This document shows, one piece after another, positions 1 through 5,311 of a stretch of 7,026 nucleotides of DNA (its first letter is position 1; each line of letters begins with the position of its first letter). The notes beneath the pieces were generated by a model, which saw only the letters and a list, made by a program, of their open reading frames with translations, had not been told where the DNA came from and did not search any database. The stretch spans positions 1 through 7,026 of the forward strand of contig CALEPR010000103.1 of assembly GCA_937910665.1 (NCBI GenBank). Direction: 5' to 3'. This DNA comes from an uncultured Selenomonadales bacterium. Lineage in GTDB: Bacteria > Bacillota > Negativicutes > Selenomonadales > Selenomonadaceae. The translations under genes were made by a program, and so were the position numbers.

Positions 1-128
1 TTCGGCTTTTCCGTCGGCGTTGAAGTCGGTGCCGTTGAAGTTTGTGCGGCAGGTTGACTTTGTGGCGGATCATCTCCGCAACCGACCAAAAACAGCGAAA
101 CAATCAGCAACAACAAAAACTTTTTCAC
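1..128 (-). CDS. Partial lipoprotein gene (N-terminal 42 residues)
   Basis: The minus strand reads from a GTG at 128-126 and runs open off the left edge. The first 42 residues begin MKKFLLLLIVSLFLVGCGDD: two lysines, a hydrophobic core and a lipobox LVGC with the acylated cysteine at residue 17. This is a type II signal peptide, so the mature protein should be anchored to a membrane. After the cysteine comes a Pro/Thr/Ser/Gln-rich linker (residues 21-42), typical of a flexible tether; the functional domain lies outside the window. A GGGAG ribosome site sits 9 bases before the GTG. An in-frame ATG four codons upstream overlaps that site and is less likely. The gene follows the repressor in the same direction but a terminator separates them. 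It could be a prophage lysogeny-module gene, such as a superinfection-exclusion lipoprotein, or flanking host DNA. The signal peptide is clear; the role is not. Confidence 0.8.
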   Translation of the reverse strand, partial: MKKFLLLLIVSLFLVGCGDDPPQSQPAAQTSTAPTSTPTEKP

Positions 129-141
129 TTCTACCATCTCC

Positions 142-183
142 CAAAAAAAACAAAAAATCCCTTTCGACAATGAAAGAGATTTT
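142..183 (-). terminator. Rho-independent terminator after the repressor gene
   Basis: Positions 154-165 pair with 172-183 around a 6-base loop. The only mismatch on the plus strand (C160 with A177) becomes a G-U pair in minus-strand RNA, giving a continuous 12-bp stem. On the minus strand the stem is followed by a U-rich tract (complement of the A run at 143-153). It lies just beyond the repressor stop codon and before the lipoprotein start, so it should end repressor transcription and leave the lipoprotein needing its own promoter or read-through. Confidence 0.75.
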
Positions 184-203
184 AATTTGCCCGACTGATT
201 TTT

Positions 204-788
204 TTATGGAAGGCGTTTATTTTTTTTGATTCGTCCATTTAAAAAGGTGGAACGAGTAAATGTTTCCCCTTTTTCCGCCGCATCAAGTTCGGCATCAAGC
301 AGAGCGTGTTTTTCTTTGCGGCTTAATTCGTCATCGGAAACGCCGTCAAGCAAGGCAAGCTGCTCGTCAATTTCTGCACGTTGCTTTAATAATTCGGCGC
401 GTTTTTTGTCTTTCGGCTTTAACTGTTCTTCCGCAATTATTTCGGCAAGCGTCAACAAATAATCATTAACCGCTTTGCGAGTTTCGGGCGGAACGGAAAG
501 CAACGCCTTTATCATTCCCGCTTCAATCGGTGTCATTTGCTTTTCTTGCACCAATGCTTCAAACGGATCAGTCGCCGGCAAAGGATTAAACATCTCACCT
601 TTACCTTCACGCAACCACTCCGGATTAACATTAAATTTTGCGCAAATTGCATTGAAGTTGCGTTCCGTTAATTCGTTTTTGCCACATTCAATTCGATAAA
701 TCGCAGATTGCCCGACTCCGATTTCCGCACCGAATTGTATTTGATTTAATTTCAAGGCTCTTCGAAGTTCCTGTAATCTTTGTAGCAT
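204..788 (-). CDS. Phage repressor, XRE-family helix-turn-helix, no S24 domain
   Basis: This is a 194-residue protein. Residues 1-65 form an XRE (HTH_3/Cro-CI) DNA-binding domain: recognition-helix region VGQSAIYRIECGKNELT and the closing NPEWLREGKGEMF seen in many phage repressors. Residues about 75-120 are helical, and 115-172 are highly charged (Lys/Glu-rich), probably a coiled coil for oligomerisation. The tail is basic (RIKKNKRLP). There is no peptidase S24/LexA-like domain and so no visible Ser-Lys autocleavage pair; RecA-driven self-cleavage is not expected. I prefer the ATG at 788 because a GGGGTGA-type ribosome site lies 5 bases upstream. A GTG at 797 (three residues longer) is the alternative. 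It is transcribed away from the early genes, from a promoter in the shared intergenic region, and is likely the lysogeny repressor that binds the TTTAGGA sites there. Confidence 0.88.
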   Translation of the reverse strand: MLQRLQELRRALKLNQIQFGAEIGVGQSAIYRIECGKNELTERNFNAICAKFNVNPEWLREGKGEMFNPLPATDPFEALVQEKQMTPIEAGMIKALLSVPPETRKAVNDYLLTLAEIIAEEQLKPKDKKRAELLKQRAEIDEQLALLDGVSDDELSRKEKHALLDAELDAAEKGETFTRSTFLNGRIKKNKRLP

Positions 789-815
789 TTTGTTCACCCC
801 CCTCCGTTAATGCAA

Positions 816-844
816 ATAATACTACTCAATCCTAAAAAAAGCAA
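816..844 (-). promoter_or_regulatory. Leftward promoter for the repressor
   Basis: On the minus strand, TTGCTT (844-839) and TATTAT (821-816) are separated by exactly 17 bases, a good sigma-70 type promoter aimed at the repressor. Transcription should begin near 809-810, giving a short leader. A TTTAGGAT half-site (complement of 829-836) lies inside the spacer, so the repressor could regulate its own synthesis. Motif match by eye only. Confidence 0.6.
829..836. promoter_or_regulatory. Operator half-site in the repressor promoter
   Basis: ATCCTAAA is the exact reverse complement of the TTTAGGAT at 892-899 in the rightward operator. It sits between the -35 and -10 elements of the leftward promoter, a suitable place for autoregulation. 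As a lone half-site its occupancy may depend on cooperative binding with the other cluster. Confidence 0.45.
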
Positions 845-853
845 GTTTTTTTC

Positions 854-882
854 TTGACAAATAAGATTAAATCGTTTATCAT
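854..882 (+). promoter_or_regulatory. Rightward early promoter (PR-like)
   Basis: A perfect -35 box TTGACA (854-859) and a -10 box TATCAT (877-882) are 17 bases apart. This is the strongest promoter seen in the window. Transcription should start near 888-890, inside the operator cluster, and run into the small early gene at 930 and the antirepressor. The operator lying directly downstream of the -10 box suggests repression by blocking polymerase binding or escape. Confidence 0.8.
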
Positions 883-884
883 AC

Positions 885-910
885 CCCTAAATTTAGGATT
901 TAGTCCTAAA
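885..910. promoter_or_regulatory. Repressor operator cluster at the early promoter
   Basis: CCTAAATTTAGG (886-897) is a perfect 12-bp palindrome. Its right half, TTTAGGA (892-898), also pairs with TCCTAAA (904-910) across a 5-base spacer, giving a second, overlapping inverted repeat of 19 bp. Three half-sites of one consensus (TTTAGGA) therefore lie within 26 bases over the transcription start, and a fourth is at 829-836. The layout is that of an XRE repressor operator; which pair is the preferred dimer site cannot be settled by reading. Confidence 0.7.
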
Positions 911-929
911 CAAAAGGCAGGTGACGGCA

Positions 930-1112
930 ATGTACGAAGCGGAAGAGCGCGAAATCGTAGATACTGCGTTGAAATTGTTTCGTGAGGCAGAGAAAGACCC
1001 GAAACTTTATAAGCGCGTTATCAACGGCTTGCAAGGTTTTCTGGCAGGGTTGCAAATCGGAATAGACTCGCAACTCAACAACAACGAAACCGCCGCAAAC
1101 GGAGCGGCTTAA
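930..1112 (+). CDS. Small early phage protein, helical, unknown function
   Basis: This is a 60-residue protein starting MYEAEEREIVDTALKLF and predicted to be mostly alpha-helical and amphipathic over residues 1-50, with a Asn/Ala-rich tail (LNNNETAANGAA). It is acidic at the N terminus. The ATG at 930 is preferred over the GTG at 921 because AGGTGA (919-924) stands 5 bases before it. It is the first gene behind the rightward promoter, in the place where many temperate phages carry a Cro-like or other small regulator. No helix-turn-helix can be seen, so no such role is claimed. The antirepressor follows after 17 bases and is probably co-transcribed. I do not recognise the family. Confidence 0.75.
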   Translation: MYEAEEREIVDTALKLFREAEKDPKLYKRVINGLQGFLAGLQIGIDSQLNNNETAANGAA

Positions 1113-1129
1113 AGACGGAGGAATTGTAA

Positions 1130-1903
1130 ATGAATGAGATTCAAATTTTCACGGACAGTCAATTCGGCGAATTGCGCACGATAGAAATTGACGGCGCACC
1201 GTATTTCGTCGGTAAAGACGTTGCAATCGCTCTGGGATACAAGAACCCGCAGGAAGCGATTCGGGTTCACGTCGATGATGAGGATAAAGGGGTGAGCGAA
1301 ATCCTCACCCCCGGTGGAAAGCAAGAAATGCCCGTCATTAACGAAAGCGGACTTTACAGCTTGATACTTTCGAGCAAGTTGCCGACGGCGAAAAAGTTTA
1401 AACGGTGGGTAACAAGTGAAGTCATTCCGACGATTCGCAAGCACGGCGCATATTTCACAAAAGAAACGGCGCAACGGATACTTGAAAATCCGGATGTCGT
1501 AATCGAACTCCTGAAAGAAATCAAAGAGGAGCGCGAAAAATCGGCGGTATTGACACAGCAGGTAGCGGAACTTCAGCCGAAGGCGACGTATTACGACCTT
1601 GTCCTGAATTGCAAAGACGTTGTGTCAATCAGCAAAATTGCGAAAGATTACGGAATGAGCGCAACAAAAATGAACAAGTTGCTTAACGAGTGGAAAGTGC
1701 AATTCAATCAGAGCGGCGTTTGGCTCTTGTATCAGAAATACGCAAGGCTCGGGTGGACTTCAACGAAGACTCACGTTTACAACGGCAACGACGGGCAGGA
1801 ACATTCCGTAATGCACACTTACTGGACGCAAAAAGGACGGCTCGGCATTTACGAACTGATGAAGGCGCACGGATACCTGCCGACAATCGAAAAGGCGGCG
1901 TAA
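1130..1903 (+). CDS. Phage antirepressor, Bro-N plus KilAC domains
   Basis: This is a 257-residue protein with the standard two-domain antirepressor layout. Residues about 1-108 are a Bro-N domain (PF02498), with the markers PYFVGKDVAIALGY, TPGGKQEMPVINESGLYSLI and KKFKRWVTSEVIPTIRKHGAY. Residues about 120-148 form a charged linker/coiled coil (KEIKEEREK). Residues about 155-250 are a KilAC/ANT-type C-terminal domain (PF03374), with SISKIAKDYGMSATKMNKLL and the closing TQKGRLGIYELM. Such proteins bind DNA or repressors and counter lysogenic repression; the DNA- or protein-binding mode varies within the family. GGAGG lies 7-8 bases before the ATG. With a repressor that lacks a cleavage domain, this protein is the most obvious route to induction. 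Confidence 0.92.
   Translation: MNEIQIFTDSQFGELRTIEIDGAPYFVGKDVAIALGYKNPQEAIRVHVDDEDKGVSEILTPGGKQEMPVINESGLYSLILSSKLPTAKKFKRWVTSEVIPTIRKHGAYFTKETAQRILENPDVVIELLKEIKEEREKSAVLTQQVAELQPKATYYDLVLNCKDVVSISKIAKDYGMSATKMNKLLNEWKVQFNQSGVWLLYQKYARLGWTSTKTHVYNGNDGQEHSVMHTYWTQKGRLGIYELMKAHGYLPTIEKAA
1289..1311 (+). other. Perfect 8-bp hairpin inside the antirepressor gene
   Basis: GGGGTGAG (1289-1296) and CTCACCCC (1304-1311) form a GC-rich stem with a 7-base loop within the Bro-N coding region. It has no U tract, so it is not a simple terminator. The codons it covers (KGVSEILTP) lie in a conserved stretch of the family, so the pairing may only reflect coding constraint. Confidence 0.35.
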
Positions 1904-1925
1904 TTTGAGAAGGGAGATCTAAACA

Positions 1926-2780
1926 ATGAAAAAGGCAGAAATGAATTTCGAGATTACAAAGTACAGCGACATCACCGAGATGACAATCTTTGCGGACGGC
2001 AAGGACATCGGCGGTTATATTGCAGAGCCGGACAAAACGTATTTGTCGATTCGCACTTTCAACGACAAAGGCAGTGCCAACGGTCACAAGTTCTACAAAA
2101 GCAAAAGCGGAATGAATAAAGCACTTGCGAATTTCGGCTTGACGCTTGACGAAGTCAAAGCGAAGTTTGAAAAGTTGACGGGCGAAAGCGCGGCGAATGA
2201 AATTATTGCCGATTGCGTTGACGAATATTTTGTTGACACGGATGCGGCGGCGGAAGTCGAAATCAAAAACGCCGAGATCGCAAAAGCCGTTTCGGCGAAA
2301 TTGGACGAAATTTATGCGTGGGACAAATTCACAATGACAATCGACGACGCAGTAAACGCCGCGACCGATGAAATCACTTTGACGAATCAGCGCGGTCACG
2401 TTGAAACCTTCCGCAAAGTCAAGCACGGAATAACGAGCGATATTTTCTTCCACGTCGAGCGCACGGTTAACGGCAAGGGATTTGAAGTCGGTTGTTGTTT
2501 CGCGACGATGGCGGTTTACGAAAAGCCGGAACAGGTTGCAGACGTGTTGCTGAAACTTGCCGAAGACGTAAAGTCCGGGAAAACCGAGTTCGTTTTTCCG
2601 ACGCAGGAAGAATACGACGCGAAACTTGCGGCATTTGAAAACCGCCGCCGTGATATTCGCAATTTGCGCGATACTCAAAAAATGATTCGCAAATGTATTT
2701 CGGCGGGAGATATTGACAGCGCGGAAAGTCTTTTCAGCTATGCCGGTGCGTTGTTGAGGGAAATCAGGCAGGCGGCTTGA
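1926..2780 (+). CDS. Hypothetical early phage protein, 284 residues
   Basis: I do not recognise this family. Residues 1-60 look mixed alpha/beta (MNFEITKYSDITEMTIFADGKDIGGYI, then TYLSIRTF). Residues 60-130 are helical and rich in Ala, Glu and Lys. Residues 150-200 contain a likely beta-rich part (ITLTNQRGHVETF, DIFFHVERTVNGKGFEVGCC). Residues 225-284 are strongly helical and basic around EEYDAKLAAFENRRRDIRNLRDTQKMIRK, probably a coiled coil. No signal peptide, membrane segment, nucleotide-binding motif or zinc site is seen; the CC at 190-191 stands alone. GGGAG precedes the ATG by about 10 bases, and a 22-base gap follows the antirepressor, so it belongs to the early operon. Strong ribosome site, length and consistent codon use make it a real gene; the function is unknown. 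Confidence 0.85.
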   Translation: MKKAEMNFEITKYSDITEMTIFADGKDIGGYIAEPDKTYLSIRTFNDKGSANGHKFYKSKSGMNKALANFGLTLDEVKAKFEKLTGESAANEIIADCVDEYFVDTDAAAEVEIKNAEIAKAVSAKLDEIYAWDKFTMTIDDAVNAATDEITLTNQRGHVETFRKVKHGITSDIFFHVERTVNGKGFEVGCCFATMAVYEKPEQVADVLLKLAEDVKSGKTEFVFPTQEEYDAKLAAFENRRRDIRNLRDTQKMIRKCISAGDIDSAESLFSYAGALLREIRQAA

Positions 2781-2789
2781 GGTGATAAG

Positions 2790-2987
2790 GTGAAAAGATT
2801 TGCAAGGTGGAAAGGTGGAAAGTTTATTCCGCCGATAATCCGGAAAACCTCATACTTTCGCCTGTTGGAAAGAGTGTTTGAGGGTGAGAGTGTAAGAGAG
2901 CATAAGAGATTTGCGGGAATCGGGAGTAGTGAAAACCCGACAATGCAATTCCCTCATACACTCACACACTGTAACACTGTTGCCTGA
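2790..2987 (+). CDS. Doubtful small basic ORF running into a palindromic repeat
   Basis: A GTG at 2790 opens 65 codons. An AGGTGAT ribosome site (2780-2786) precedes it, only 3 bases away. The N-terminal half (residues 1-35, KRFARWKGGKFIPPIIRKTSYFRLLERVF) is very basic and aromatic and could be a real small protein. The second half, from about residue 28, is encoded by the imperfect palindrome at 2871-2978 and is unlikely to be conserved. Two explanations fit: a small early gene whose 3' end was replaced by the repeat, or a chance reading frame in intergenic DNA. A tandem AGGTGGAA duplication lies near its start (around 2805-2820). Confidence 0.3.
   Translation: MKRFARWKGGKFIPPIIRKTSYFRLLERVFEGESVREHKRFAGIGSSENPTMQFPHTLTHCNTVA
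2871..2978. repeat. Imperfect palindromic repeat, copy A
   Basis: The left arm 2873-2900 pairs with the right arm 2951-2978 at 22 of 28 positions, with 50 bases between them. Within the spacer TCGGG (2920-2924) pairs with CCCGA (2936-2940), so the whole could fold into a branched stem-loop. Blocks shared with copy B: AGAGTGT (2871-2877), TGAGAGTGT (2885-2893) and ACACTCACAC (2958-2967) in the same order. In addition, GAGAGCATAAG (2896-2906) occurs inverted in copy B. No ORF of its own and no A/T-rich target duplication is visible. It could be a REP/MITE-like element or a family of structured intergenic RNA. Confidence 0.6.
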
Positions 2988-3010
2988 CGCACTGAAAGGG
3001 GGCTGAAAAA

Positions 3011-3202
3011 ATGACAGACATAACTCAACGCCGCGATGAAACGTATTACAGGGGATTCTACAGTTCGCGGGATTTGCGCAGTATGCACTACGGGCGCGAT
3101 TGGTACGACTTCCCGGAAGATTATTCGGAGGACGAACTTTACGATCTCAAAGGCGGGGAAGCCGATGCCCGCGAATACGACGCTTGGGACAGAGAATTTT
3201 AG
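3011..3202 (+). CDS. Small acidic Tyr/Asp-rich protein, unknown function
   Basis: This is a 63-residue protein starting MTDITQRRDETYYRGFYSS. It is rich in Asp, Glu, Tyr and Arg; residues 38-63 are mainly acidic (PEDYSEDELYDLKGGEADAREYDAWDREF). It has no membrane segment or cysteine motif. A purine-rich AAGGGGG lies about 9 bases before the ATG. It sits just after palindrome copy A and 95 bases before the DUF262 gene, in the same direction. Small acidic early phage proteins sometimes act as inhibitors or DNA mimics, but nothing in this sequence proves that here. I do not recognise the family. Confidence 0.65.
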   Translation: MTDITQRRDETYYRGFYSSRDLRSMHYGRDWYDFPEDYSEDELYDLKGGEADAREYDAWDREF

Positions 3203-3297
3203 GCAAACAAAAAAGCCGCTTATACGGCGGTCAAGAAAAATCCCTTGAGTGCAGTATAGCACAAAACAAAATTTTTAGAAAGGAGCCGGTGCCAAAA

Positions 3298-5028
3298 ATG
3301 GTCACAATTAACTCAAACACAAAAACGATTAGAGAATTGCTTGACAATAATAATATTCAGTTCCTTATCCCGGATTATCAGCGTCCGTATTCTTGGCGAG
3401 TCGAACATTGCCGGACTTTGATTGACGATCTGCAGGAGTTTGCTTTTGCCGAAGATTTCAACAAAGAGAAAGACAATTATTTTCTCGGCGACGTGACTTT
3501 TTTCAAAAACGACTGTGGGCAGTATGAAGTCATTGACGGGCAACAGCGCATAATCACATTAACTTTGTTAATCCGTGCTTTTTATGACAGCATCAAAAAT
3601 ATCGGCGAAGACAACCTTGTGAAATCCGCTGAAAAATGTTTATGGCTCGCTGATGGACGAGAAAATCCTCTCAAAGACTCTTTGAAAGTAACTTCCACAT
3701 ATTTGGAAGAGCAATTCAACAACGTATTTAAAAACATTCTGCTTTCCGGCAACGCTGACAAAACACAGAAAGATAATTTTTCAACGAATTACAACTTTTT
3801 CAGAAACGAATTAACCGACTTGAAGATTGCAAATCCGTCAAAATTCCCGGATTTGTTTGCAAGGTTAATAAATAACTGTTACGTCGTCCGGATAGAAACG
3901 TCGTCGCAAAATGAAGCGTTGCAGGTATTCACCACGACCAACGACAGGGGGATGCCGTTAAACGCAACAGATATTTTCCGCTCCGTTTTGTATAAGAAAT
4001 TTGCAAAGCAGGGAGAGGCGGAAAAGCAAAAATTTATTGAAGATTGGGAAAGACTCGTAAAAATATCCGGCACACTTTTCAGGGCAACCACAAAAATTAC
4101 TCCTATGGAAGGTTTGCTGATATCTTATACGATGAGTTTTGAAAGCATACAAAGTCGCCGTGCTACCAAAGCATATTATGAGAAAAATAATTATGAAAGA
4201 TTGCTTGCCGATAATTTTATGCCCGATTTATTTGCCCTTACGGATTTTTGGCAGGACGTTTACGAGAAAAACCGGATGACACGCTTTCCGGGTGAGACCG
4301 GCGAAAAAGTTTTAAGAAAAATCTACGTGCTTTTGCGAATCCCTTATGCTTATGCGTTGATGACTGTGAGCGGTATGTTTTTCTATCTCAAAGATACAAA
4401 CGCATCGGGCGACTTGAACAAAGCCGATGAATTGCTTGACCGGTTTACGGCAATCGTTTTCAGTTGCGCTTTAACGGGTTCTTTTCGCGCTAATTTAAGA
4501 AGCTCTTGGAACAAAACACACTGGGCGACGCTTGATAACAATCCGGGCAAAATTTTTGAAAACTACAAAATAAACAAGTCCGGCGTTGAGTATGTGTTCC
4601 GAAACTTTCAAGATTCGCGAAACAAAAAGTTTGTAACCGACTCGGTTTTAAGTTGGTGGTTTTTCAATTCGGAGCTGCAAGAGTTAGTCCCGCCGCGCCA
4701 AAAATTTACCGTCGAACATATTGTGCCGCAAGATATGAAGAATTTTGACAAGTTCCACGATCCGAGTCTGATTGATTCGCTCGGCAATATGGCACTTTTG
4801 GAACGCGAGATCAACACACGGGCTAATAATTGCAGTTTCGACGTAAAAAAACGGTGCTATGTCGGATTCAACGACAAAGGCAAGCCCTCCCCCGGAACAG
4901 TCAATCGGGAGTTACAAAAAATCGCTCATGAGAAAGCGGACTTCACCGAAACGGATATCCGGAACAGAAACGAAGAAATGTTGCAGACAGTTCTGGGTAT
5001 TCTCGGCAAATACAATCTGCTGAAATGA
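3298..5028 (+). CDS. DUF262-DUF1524 protein, GmrSD/SspE-like putative nuclease
   Basis: This is a 576-residue protein. Residues about 10-230 are a DUF262 domain (PF03235): IPDYQRPYSW at 24-33, FLGDVTFF at 62-69, VIDGQQR at 78-84 (the DGQQR motif linked to NTP binding/hydrolysis) and FTTTNDRGMPL at 211-221. Residues 230-450 are helical. Residues about 450-576 are a DUF1524 HNH-type nuclease domain (PF07510): EHIVPQ with the likely catalytic His474, then SLGNMALLEREINTRANN. This order is that of single-chain GmrSD type IV restriction enzymes and of SspE, which attack modified phage DNA or nick DNA in anti-phage systems. The ATG at 3298 is chosen because AAAGGAG (3279-3285) precedes it; a GTG at 3289 is also possible. 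The reading frame continues upstream to 3100 but overlaps the previous gene. It is AT-richer in look than its neighbours and lies between two palindromic repeats, suggesting acquired cargo. Target specificity is unknown. Confidence 0.92.
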   Translation: MVTINSNTKTIRELLDNNNIQFLIPDYQRPYSWRVEHCRTLIDDLQEFAFAEDFNKEKDNYFLGDVTFFKNDCGQYEVIDGQQRIITLTLLIRAFYDSIKNIGEDNLVKSAEKCLWLADGRENPLKDSLKVTSTYLEEQFNNVFKNILLSGNADKTQKDNFSTNYNFFRNELTDLKIANPSKFPDLFARLINNCYVVRIETSSQNEALQVFTTTNDRGMPLNATDIFRSVLYKKFAKQGEAEKQKFIEDWERLVKISGTLFRATTKITPMEGLLISYTMSFESIQSRRATKAYYEKNNYERLLADNFMPDLFALTDFWQDVYEKNRMTRFPGETGEKVLRKIYVLLRIPYAYALMTVSGMFFYLKDTNASGDLNKADELLDRFTAIVFSCALTGSFRANLRSSWNKTHWATLDNNPGKIFENYKINKSGVEYVFRNFQDSRNKKFVTDSVLSWWFFNSELQELVPPRQKFTVEHIVPQDMKNFDKFHDPSLIDSLGNMALLEREINTRANNCSFDVKKRCYVGFNDKGKPSPGTVNRELQKIAHEKADFTETDIRNRNEEMLQTVLGILGKYNLLK

Positions 5029-5050
5029 TAACGGAAAAGGTATCAAGACA

Positions 5051-5080
5051 ACAAAAAAACGGCATAAAAAAAGAGCCGTT
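5051..5080 (-). terminator. Terminator-like hairpin, active orientation minus
   Basis: AACGGC (5058-5063) pairs with GCCGTT (5075-5080) around an 11-base A-rich loop. The A run at 5053-5059 becomes a U tract after the stem on the minus strand, so the structure suits termination of leftward transcription. On the plus strand it is followed by GAAAATATTT, only a weak tail, so it is a poor terminator for the DUF262 gene. No minus-strand gene is visible upstream of it. Confidence 0.4.
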
Positions 5081-5173
5081 GAAAATATTTACTTAAACGG
5101 ATTTTATCAAAGAAGGAGGAAAAAGCAACCGATACTCCGAGATTTTAAAAATTGATTTCCGAAACCGCCGAAA

Positions 5174-5311
5174 ATGATTCCGATGCCGCAGTTAATTTAT
5201 TTGTTTGAAAATGTCAGTACTTTTGTCAACGCTCCTTTCCTTGTTGACAGGTTTGAAATTCGTCAAAGACGGACGGATTTAACGTTAGAGTGTCGGAGTG
5301 AGAGTGTGTAA
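5174..5311 (+). CDS. Weak 45-residue frame, probably not a gene
   Basis: An ATG at 5174 opens 45 codons, starting MIPMPQLIYLFENVSTFVNAP, hydrophobic at first and basic later (RFEIRQRRTDL). There is no ribosome site before the ATG; the nearest AAGGAGG (5113-5119) is 54 bases upstream. The last codons lie in palindrome copy B. It may be a remnant of a decayed gene whose original start followed that ribosome site, or chance. Confidence 0.15.
   Translation: MIPMPQLIYLFENVSTFVNAPFLVDRFEIRQRRTDLTLECRSESV
5224..5249. repeat. 7-bp inverted repeat TGTCAAC/GTTGACA
   Basis: TGTCAAC (5224-5230) and GTTGACA (5243-5249) are perfect inverse copies with a 12-base pyrimidine-rich spacer. The spacing is wide for a transcription-factor operator but fine for a small RNA hairpin. 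Each arm contains a TTGACA -35 consensus, one on each strand, but no matching -10 box was found at 16-18 bases on either side. Confidence 0.35.

Noticed and set aside
1109..1474. A 121-codon minus-strand frame
   Set aside because: It is opposite the Bro-N coding region, which is well supported.
1704..2678. A 324-codon open frame on the minus strand
   Set aside because: It lies wholly opposite the 3' end of the antirepressor and the 284-residue early gene, both of which have better ribosome sites and composition. It is an antisense shadow produced by codon bias.
3213..3262. Hairpins GCCG...CGGC (about 3214-3227) and GTGC...GCAC (3249-3262), considered as a terminator and an operator
   Set aside because: The stems are only 4 bp and no T tract follows, so neither can be supported. 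A TTGAGT box at 3245 was also tried as a promoter but lacks a -10 partner at 17 bases.
3100..3297. N-terminal extension of the DUF262 frame
   Set aside because: The frame is open upstream but overlaps the small acidic gene, and the extra residues are Arg-rich and low in sense. The DUF262 domain starts right after the ATG at 3298, which has a ribosome site.
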